Assembly: GCA_965371325.1 (NCBI GenBank)
Contig: CBDUXZ010000085.1
Coordinates: 1-7,433 of the forward strand
Length of the DNA stretch: 7,433 bases
Direction of reading: 5' to 3'
Origin: CBDUXZ01 sp965371325 [NCBI: uncultured bacterium]
GTDB taxonomy: Bacteria; JAUYMQ01
The notes beneath the pieces were generated by a model. The model had not been told where the DNA came from. It searched no databases and was given only the letters and a program-made list of their open reading frames with translations. Positions 1 to 4,177 of this stretch are shown here, piece after piece (the first letter of the stretch is position 1; each line of letters begins with the position of its first letter). A program made the translations under genes and the position numbers.

Positions 1-200
1 AAAATCGAGTTGGCGAGGCCGTACCCGACGGCCACGTGAACACCCTCCGTCACCTTTATAACCCCCTGTTCGAACTCCGCGGAATGCGCGGCGAGGTCAA
101 CCTGCGCGCCCACATCGATCTCTTCATGCGTCCGCCCACCTTCGCCGCACCCATGGAAGGCGGCGGTCAAAACCAGCATAGGGATCACAAGGCGTTTCAT
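1..200 (-). CDS. Alkylsulfatase-type metallo-beta-lactamase-fold hydrolase, N-terminal part only (cut by window edge)
   Basis: Translating the minus strand from the ATG at 200 gives 66 codons that run off the left edge with no stop. Residues 1-18 (MKRLVIPMLVLTAAFHGC) look like a short export signal. It ends in Gly-Cys, so a lipoprotein is possible, but the -3/-2 residues (F, H) fit the lipobox poorly. After a short linker comes a stretch including HSAEF, GVIKVTEGVHVAVGYG and LANSI. This matches the block that opens the metallo-beta-lactamase domain of SdsA1/BDS1-type linear alkylsulfatases, which hydrolyse alkyl sulfate esters such as dodecyl sulfate. The start is supported by a strong Shine-Dalgarno (AAAAGGAG, 209-216) 8 nt upstream. 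The zinc ligands (HxHxDH), dimerisation domain and SCP2-like domain would lie outside the window. The family call is recalled from motif similarity, and substrate specificity is inferred. Confidence 0.75.
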   Translation of the reverse strand, partial: MKRLVIPMLVLTAAFHGCGEGGRTHEEIDVGAQVDLAAHSAEFEQGVIKVTEGVHVAVGYGLANSI

Positions 201-208
201 TGACACAG

Positions 209-216
209 CTCCTTTT
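209..216 (-). promoter_or_regulatory. Ribosome binding site of the alkylsulfatase-type gene
   Basis: On the minus strand AAAAGGAG lies 8 nt before the ATG at 200. It is close to the ideal anti-16S complement and fixes the start of a gene that is otherwise truncated here. Confidence 0.8.
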
Positions 217-224
217 GGTCGCGG

Positions 225-243
225 CGAGGGGCCGCGCCCCTCG
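225..243. other. Perfect GC-rich hairpin between the propeller gene and the alkylsulfatase-type gene
   Basis: CGAGGGGC (225-232) and GCCCCTCG (236-243) form an 8-bp perfect stem with a 3-nt loop. On the minus strand it ends 8 nt before the Shine-Dalgarno of the alkylsulfatase-type gene. No T-tract follows, so a classical intrinsic terminator for the upstream propeller gene is doubtful. A 5'-UTR stem-loop is equally possible. The rest of the 201-356 spacer shows nothing else convincing. Confidence 0.4.
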
Positions 244-356
244 AACGGAAGGTGGGCAGAGAATATCAGAGACGCGGGGAGCGCGGCGCCAATCGTGGAA
301 CCTGGGCCATAATCAGGAGAAGGCGTACCGGGGTAGATTGCCCGCGGAAAGCTTGA

Positions 357-2111
357 TTATCGATTGAAGGAAAGCCGGATCAACTTCGGCCGTCCCCCCT
401 CAATCTGCCAGCCGGGCAGGTTCGAATTGCTCGTCCAGATGTTTCCGTGTTCGTCTATGTCGATCTCGCGTGTAAAGGTCACACGCGTGGGAAGCGGATA
501 AACGGTGAATTTCTCCGTGCCCGGATCGAAATGAATGATCGAGTCCGAGTTCGTTCCGCAAATCCAGAGCGTGTCGGTCTTTTTGTCGACCACCAGCGCG
601 TAGGGCATGTCGCCCGGGCCCGTCGGCATGTCGTAGGAACGGAAGGAGCGGTCATCGGGATCGAAGCGATAGATTTTCGCCTCCGCGTAGGCGGGAATCC
701 ACAAAATACCCTTTGAGTCGAAGCGCAACCGGCGGGGACCAAAGAAGGGCGTGTCGATCATCTCGATCGCGCCGGTCGCTGGATCCAGGCGCCCGATGCG
801 CCGGTGGTTGAACTGGCTGAACCACACACCCCCGTCGGGGGCGATATCGAGACCGTAGGCGAGAGGCAGCATCTCCGGATCGCTAACCGCTATGTTCGCC
901 GATTCGAAAAAATCCGCCAGCCAGACCCAGAACTTCAGCGTCGAGATGAAGAACCGCTGGCTCATGGTGCGGGTCGGAAGGCGATGGAGGTCAAACTCGC
1001 CCGAGGCGGGATCAAACCGGGCGACGTGATTGCTCAGAAACAGCGTGTACCAGATGATTCCGTTCGAATCGAAGCGAAGCGTGTGGGGATACATGCCGGC
1101 GGAGGGCTGATCGTGCAGAGCGAACTTCTCGCTCTCCGGATCGAACCGCGCCAGGCCCTTCCCGAGACTGAGGGTCACCCAGACACCGCCGTCAGGCCCC
1201 ACCTGCAGGCTGTGGGGCGCCACGTGCGGCATTGCGTGGTAGTACTGCCGACCCCTTTGGGCAAAGGAACGCAGGACGCCGCCCGGCGGCACATCCCCCC
1301 GCGGAACGTCCCATTCCTCCCTCGTGGAGGTCGCGGGATCAAGCCGATAGACCTTGTCCATGATCCAGTCTGCAGCGTACACGCGCTCGTCGGCGCCGAC
1401 CACGATGTCGTGGAGCATGGAGGTCTGCGTGCCGACATCCCACTCCGTCACGATGACGCGGCCCAGATCTTCGTTTGCCCGCGGGTGTGGTTTTGAAGGC
1501 TTGTTGTTTTCGCCGACGGTATAAGCGGCGTTCAGCGCCAGGGGCGCCTCTTTCTTGAGCCGGTCGGTGATAAGGGCGCCCATCTCGGACATCTTGTCGA
1601 AGATGTCCTGCCACGCCTCGACGGGGCGGGGAATGCGGGTGTTCGGACTCCCCTGCTGGTGGCACATGGCGCACTGGATCGCGAACTCCGCGCGGAGCGC
1701 GGGATCCGAAAACTCGACCCGCGAAAACCATTCGCTGGCGGGGAGCTGGTGGATGGCATGGGCCCAGTCGACCGGGAGCATCTCGAAGTCGCGGTGCAGC
1801 GCTCCGGCCAACGTGACGGGCGTTTCCGAGACATCCAGGAAACCCACCCGCCTTGCCCGCACGGCGTAGGTGCCCGGCTCGAGGCCATTGATCCTGTATG
1901 CGCCGTCGGGGGCGCTGAAGACGGTTGTGGCCTTCTTGAGATCGGTATGCTCGACTGTCACCTGGACTCTGGTGATGGGCGCGCCGCCGGAACTGCGAAC
2001 GGTGCCACTCATTTCTCCCGCAATTGCAACCTTCGGCGAACAAACGAAGGACGCCGAAAACATCATAATAAGAAGCCCGAAGTGAATGAACCGTCTCCAA
2101 ACACCAATCAT
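357..2111 (-). CDS. Exported protein: carboxypeptidase-regulatory-like domain + CxxCH haem segment + Vgb-type beta-propeller
   Basis: Predicted product is 584 aa from the ATG at 2111. The frame is open further upstream, but this start has GAGG 6 nt ahead and places a signal peptide at the N-terminus: MIGVWRRFIHFGLLIMM..., with likely cleavage after AIA at residue 31. Residues ~33-112 form a carboxypeptidase-regulatory-like (transthyretin-like) beta-sandwich, with the typical APDGAYRINGLEPGTYAVRA core. Residues ~113-200 hold one haem c motif, C147-A-M-C150-H151. The later W167...M174-S-E-M177-G could supply a distal Met. Residues ~217-581 are a beta-propeller of repeated units (HDIVVGADERVYAAD, LQVGPDGGVWV, RFDP, LDIAPDGGVWFSQ), like Vgb streptogramin lyase. 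A non-repeat insertion sits near 380-417. The Vgb fold occurs in many proteins unrelated to virginiamycin resistance and I could not place the lyase catalytic residues, so I do not call it a resistance enzyme. A periplasmic or extracellular redox/sensor role is inferred. It is divergent from the sigma gene and co-oriented with the alkylsulfatase-type gene 156 nt downstream. Confidence 0.82.
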   Translation of the reverse strand: MIGVWRRFIHFGLLIMMFSASFVCSPKVAIAGEMSGTVRSSGGAPITRVQVTVEHTDLKKATTVFSAPDGAYRINGLEPGTYAVRARRVGFLDVSETPVTLAGALHRDFEMLPVDWAHAIHQLPASEWFSRVEFSDPALRAEFAIQCAMCHQQGSPNTRIPRPVEAWQDIFDKMSEMGALITDRLKKEAPLALNAAYTVGENNKPSKPHPRANEDLGRVIVTEWDVGTQTSMLHDIVVGADERVYAADWIMDKVYRLDPATSTREEWDVPRGDVPPGGVLRSFAQRGRQYYHAMPHVAPHSLQVGPDGGVWVTLSLGKGLARFDPESEKFALHDQPSAGMYPHTLRFDSNGIIWYTLFLSNHVARFDPASGEFDLHRLPTRTMSQRFFISTLKFWVWLADFFESANIAVSDPEMLPLAYGLDIAPDGGVWFSQFNHRRIGRLDPATGAIEMIDTPFFGPRRLRFDSKGILWIPAYAEAKIYRFDPDDRSFRSYDMPTGPGDMPYALVVDKKTDTLWICGTNSDSIIHFDPGTEKFTVYPLPTRVTFTREIDIDEHGNIWTSNSNLPGWQIEGGRPKLIRLSFNR

Positions 2112-2193
2112 TATGCGCCTCGCTTCGCGTGAACCATTCCCCAGCCCCCGCTCTTTTTCCCCTGAATACTCCGCCCGCGCCATCTTCCGGGGA

Positions 2194-2223
2194 ATTGTAA
2201 CGCGTGGCCTGCCTGATTTGCCA
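2194..2223 (-). promoter_or_regulatory. Candidate housekeeping promoter of the propeller gene
   Basis: On the minus strand TACAAT (2194-2199) is one mismatch from the sigma70 -10 consensus. An 18-nt spacer separates it from TGGCAA (2218-2223), a weak -35 (3/6 matches). Transcription would begin near 2187, giving a leader of about 75 nt to the ATG at 2111. A promoter here also argues against a start far upstream at 2264. The call rests mainly on the -10 box. Confidence 0.3.
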
Positions 2224-2247
2224 GGAACGCCCCGCGACGACCGTTCC
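2224..2247. repeat. Inverted repeat GGAAC-N14-GTTCC in the divergent spacer
   Basis: GGAAC (2224-2228) and GTTCC (2243-2247) are perfect inverted arms 14 nt apart, in the 338-bp region between the divergent propeller and sigma genes. GGAAC is also the common -35 core of ECF promoters, so each arm could be read as a -35 on one strand, but no matching -10 was seen at the usual spacing. It could be an operator. The remainder of 2112-2449 shows no credible gene. Besides the two candidate promoters it contains only an isolated TATATA at 2268-2273 with a poor -35. Confidence 0.3.
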
Positions 2248-2376
2248 AAATCCGACTCCCTCACTCGTATATACGCGCGATCCGGACGTGGCCAGGCTTG
2301 ACGGACGGACCTCGAGCGCCCAAGCTTTTCCAGGAGCAGATCCGTTCCCTGCTAGGAGCGATACAGGTTGTTCGTT

Positions 2377-2403
2377 GTATCGGAGTCCCCGTCACTGCGT
2401 CTG
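2377..2403 (+). promoter_or_regulatory. Candidate ECF-type promoter of the sigma gene (GTATC-N16-CGTCT)
   Basis: GTATC (2377-2381) is followed after 16 nt by CGTCT (2398-2402). The identical pair at identical spacing occurs before the AhpD-like gene (3120-3145). CGTC is a recurrent -10 core among ECF sigma promoters. Transcription would start near 2410, about 40 nt before the sigma ATG at 2450. Recognition by the encoded sigma factor (autoregulation) is inferred from the shared element. Confidence 0.45.
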
Positions 2404-2449
2404 GTCAACAGGGAAGCGTGATTCGCGGGACCCGGGTCAGAAGGGTGTC

Positions 2450-3055
2450 ATGCCGACGACCACACAAAGGGCGGATTTCGAGCAGGCTTATGCCGATCAT
2501 AGCGGGAAGATTCTCGCCTATCTGAGGCGCCTGACGCGCGATCCTCACCTGGGTGAGGAACTTGCCCAGGAGACCTTTATCCGGGTCAACCAGGGGCTGG
2601 ACAATTTTCGCGGCGAGGCGCGGCTTTCTACGTGGATCTACCGCATCGCGACGAACGTCTACCTGGATTTCTACCGAAGATCGAAGTCCCGGTTCCGCGA
2701 GATGCAGCCCTTCACATCGTCTTCGGTCCCTGCTCCGAGCTCCGATCCTGAGGAGCCGTCGGAGCCCAGGCTGGCGGATCGGCTCTGCGAGCAATCCGAA
2801 ATGGGGAACTGCGTGCGCGGCTTTGTCGACAGTCTCCCGCCCGAATATCGAAGCGTGATCGTTCTCCACGATCTTCAAGGCCTGAAAAACTCGGAGATAG
2901 CGCAAATCCTCGATTGCTCCCTCGGTACCGTCAAGATTCGCATCCACCGCGCCCGGCAAAGGCTGAGGGCCCTGCTCGCCCAGCACTGCGACTTCGAATA
3001 CAGCGAAGAGAACGTACTTCGCTGCGATCGGAAGCAGCCCTCGAAGCGCAGCTAA
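2450..3055 (+). CDS. ECF-type RNA polymerase sigma factor with a Cys-bearing C-terminal tail
   Basis: Product of 201 aa. The frame is open upstream, but the ATG at 2450 preceded by AGAAGGG gives the normal ECF length and begins directly at region 2. Region 2 spans ~10-79 (ADFEQAYADHS..., LAQETFIRV, ARLSTWIYRIATNVYLDFYRR) and binds core polymerase and the -10 box. A linker at 80-115 is rich in Ser, Pro and Glu. Region 4 spans ~117-175 (SLPPEYRSVIVLHDLQGL, SEIAQILDCSLGTVKIRIHRAR), a helix-turn-helix for the -35. Behind region 4 is a tail of ~25 residues with C180-DF and C192-D-R-K, a C-x11-C pair, with other cysteines at 113, 121 and 156. I recall similar Cys tails in related ECF factors, but no function is established here. 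There is no SnoaL-like extension as in ECF41 and no adjacent zinc-finger anti-sigma gene. The next gene encodes an AhpD/CMD-type protein, reminiscent of the ECF41-COE pairing, so signal sensing may be intrinsic. Confidence 0.9.
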   Translation: MPTTTQRADFEQAYADHSGKILAYLRRLTRDPHLGEELAQETFIRVNQGLDNFRGEARLSTWIYRIATNVYLDFYRRSKSRFREMQPFTSSSVPAPSSDPEEPSEPRLADRLCEQSEMGNCVRGFVDSLPPEYRSVIVLHDLQGLKNSEIAQILDCSLGTVKIRIHRARQRLRALLAQHCDFEYSEENVLRCDRKQPSKRS

Positions 3056-3119
3056 TCCCGGTTTTCCCGTCCACGCCAAGCCCCGGGAGAATATGACCGC
3101 CGCCCCCGATCTACCCGCC

Positions 3120-3146
3120 GTATCCTTTCTCGTTTCACCCCGTCTA
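3120..3146 (+). promoter_or_regulatory. Candidate ECF-type promoter of the AhpD-like gene (GTATC-N16-CGTCT)
   Basis: GTATC (3120-3124), 16 nt, then CGTCTA (3141-3146) lies in the 195-bp gap between the sigma and AhpD-like genes and repeats the element at 2377-2402. Transcription would start near 3153 and leave a leader of about 98 nt before the ATG at 3251. The long gap itself suggests that the downstream pair has its own promoter. The rest of the gap shows only two short CCCCGGGA copies (3081-3088, 3167-3174) and no clear terminator. Confidence 0.45.
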
Positions 3147-3235
3147 CGCAAAGAGAAGTGAGAAGACCCCGGGAAAGCGGCACGGCCTGCATGAACGGTG
3201 CGTCTCTCAACCACACGAGATCCCCATGACAGATG

Positions 3236-3242
3236 AAAGGAG
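3236..3242 (+). promoter_or_regulatory. Ribosome binding site that sets the AhpD-like start at 3251
   Basis: AAAGGAG ends 8 nt before the ATG at 3251. The in-frame ATG at 3233 lies just upstream of this site, so starting there would translate through the Shine-Dalgarno, and 3251 is preferred. Confidence 0.7.
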
Positions 3243-3250
3243 ATTTGGCC

Positions 3251-3835
3251 ATGCTCCGTGAAAACTCCGATCTGACCAACAAGGAGAAAGCGCTGGTAGC
3301 GCTCGCGGCGGCGATGGGAGGCGGTTGTCGAATTTGCGCAGACCGACTGCACCCCATGGCCCAAGCGGCAGGCGCATCGAACGACGAGATTGAAGGCGCC
3401 CTCCGTGAGGGTTTGCAGGCGAGGGAGGGGGCAAGCGCAATCATGAAACGAAAGGCCGAAACGCTTCTCGGTCACCGTATTCCCGCGCGGGGCGCAACCA
3501 GGGCTGCGGAAGAGCCGGGGATCGCCGGGCTCACCAGGCTGGCCGCCGCCGTTGCGGCCAACGCCGCGCCCGACGCGGCCAGGCATCTCGAGGGCGCGAG
3601 CGTCGCGGGCGTGACCGAAGGCGCAATCAACGTGGCCCTGGCGATCGCCCGGAAGGTTCGCACGAAGGCGCAGGGCTTTTCCGATGAGGAGATCGATCAG
3701 TCCCGTGAAGAGCGCCACCGCGAGGCGGCATCGCGGGTGAACGAGGTGGTCGCCGAATGCGACGGGAATCCCGAGAGCGAAACCTGTTGTGCCGAGGCGA
3801 CTCAGGGCAACGCGGACCACTGCGCCTGCGACTGA
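3251..3835 (+). CDS. Carboxymuconolactone decarboxylase/AhpD-like protein, duplicated domain, Cys-rich tail
   Basis: Product of 194 aa from the ATG at 3251. Two CMD/AhpD-type helical halves are visible. Half 1 (~8-72) has LTNKEKALVALAAAM, then C26-R-I-C29 and H34, then AGASNDEIEGAL. Half 2 (~91-147) has LTRLAAAVAANAAPDAARH112, then AGVTEGAINVALAIA. The halves align without gaps at an offset of 79. Family members use CxxCxxxH as a peroxidatic/thiol relay. Here half 1 keeps CxxC but has Leu where the His belongs (His is one residue later). Half 2 has Ala105/Asp108 for the cysteines but keeps His112. The C-terminal ~25 residues hold C170, C179, C180, H190, C191 and C193, suggesting metal binding or disulfides. 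A cytoplasmic alkylhydroperoxidase-like or disulfide reductase role is inferred. True gamma-carboxymuconolactone decarboxylation is unlikely, as no aromatic-pathway genes are nearby. It lies downstream of the ECF sigma gene and 23 nt before the small membrane gene. Confidence 0.85.
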   Translation: MLRENSDLTNKEKALVALAAAMGGGCRICADRLHPMAQAAGASNDEIEGALREGLQAREGASAIMKRKAETLLGHRIPARGATRAAEEPGIAGLTRLAAAVAANAAPDAARHLEGASVAGVTEGAINVALAIARKVRTKAQGFSDEEIDQSREERHREAASRVNEVVAECDGNPESETCCAEATQGNADHCACD

Positions 3836-3858
3836 TCTAAGAGGAAGGGGAAACGGTG

Positions 3859-4026
3859 ATGGAAATCTCTGGAACAACGCTGATTATTGTTCTGATCATC
3901 GCAGCGATCCTGCTTTGTACACGAGGTTGCTACCGCAGGTGCAGCGGAGGGTGCGGTCGGCCGGAAAAGCGGACGCTCATGGAAGGCACGACCCGAGGAG
4001 AAGCGCCACCGGAGGTCCCGTCCTGA
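3859..4026 (+). CDS. Small membrane protein (55 aa) with CX3CX3CX3C ladder
   Basis: I do not recognise this gene. It starts at the ATG at 3859 (an in-frame GTG at 3856 is an alternative), 23 nt after the AhpD-like stop, with AGGAAGGGG (3842-3850) 8 nt ahead. This is tight operonic spacing with a good ribosome site. The product begins MEISGTTLIIVLIIAAILL, giving one transmembrane helix at ~7-19. Immediately after it come C20, C24, C28 and C32, each four residues apart within basic, Gly-rich sequence (TRGCYRRC, SGGCGRPEKR). A soluble Glu/Pro-containing tail ends at S55. The positive-inside rule predicts the cysteines on the cytoplasmic side. A metal- or redox-responsive membrane partner of the AhpD-like protein or sigma factor is plausible but speculative. 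Support comes from position, ribosome site and clear membrane segment; no homologue is known to me. Confidence 0.68.
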   Translation: MEISGTTLIIVLIIAAILLCTRGCYRRCSGGCGRPEKRTLMEGTTRGEAPPEVPS

Positions 4027-4058
4027 AACCGCTGGAAGATGCAGGTTGACGCCATCGC

Positions 4059-4091
4059 CCTCGGGCCTGCGGAGATCAAGCATGCCCGAGG
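4059..4091. terminator. Possible bidirectional stem-loop between convergent genes
   Basis: CCTCGGGC (4059-4066) and GCCCGAGG (4084-4091) form a perfect 8-bp stem with a 17-nt loop, between the ends of the small membrane gene (4026) and the convergent protease gene (4097). The position suits a shared terminator, but the loop is long and neither strand has a T-tract, so the call is weak. Confidence 0.35.
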
Positions 4092-4096
4092 CGAGG

Positions 4097-4177
4097 TCAA
4101 TACCGGCGGCGCAATCCGACGGCGGCCAGCAGGAGGACGAGGAACAGGCCGAGGCCCCCAAGGGAGAGCGCCGGGAT
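4097..4177 (-). other. C-terminal sorting signal of the protease (IPTL-CTERM-like)
   Basis: Codons 1077-1102 encode IPALSLGG, a Leu/Val-rich transmembrane stretch, then RRRY at the end. This is the tripartite layout of IPTL-CTERM signals (motif IPTLxxWG, TM helix, basic tail), whose recorded partner is an exosortase. Here Thr is replaced by Ala and Trp-Gly by Gly-Gly, so it is a divergent member or a related class. Confidence 0.6.

Noticed and set aside
804-1496. 230-codon plus-strand frame
   Set aside because: Antisense to the propeller repeats; no recognisable domain.
1339-2100. 253-codon minus-strand frame overlapping the propeller gene
   Set aside because: Same strand but shifted frame, with arbitrary Arg/Pro/Gly composition. 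The real frame has signal peptide, CxxCH and propeller motifs.
357-2111. Virginiamycin/streptogramin resistance gene (vgb)
   Set aside because: Only the propeller fold is shared. The added haem and regulatory domains and the signal peptide do not fit a cytoplasmic antibiotic lyase, and the catalytic residues could not be placed.
2112-2264. 51-codon N-terminal extension of the propeller protein
   Set aside because: It would bury the signal peptide, reads as polar low-complexity sequence, and overlaps the candidate promoter at 2194-2223.
2244-2273. Sigma70 promoter TTCCAA-N18-TATATA for the sigma gene
   Set aside because: The -35 matches poorly and TATATA is palindromic; the GTATC-N16-CGTCT element is better supported because it recurs.
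2204-2449. 82-codon N-terminal extension of the sigma factor
   Set aside because: It has no domain similarity, covers the candidate promoter at 2377-2403, and would make the protein too long for the family.
2405-3877. 490-codon open frame on the minus strand
   Set aside because: It is antisense to the ECF sigma and AhpD-like genes, which have clear domains and ribosome sites. The protein is low-complexity and Arg/Gly-rich with no recognisable fold, as expected for the shadow of GC-rich coding DNA.
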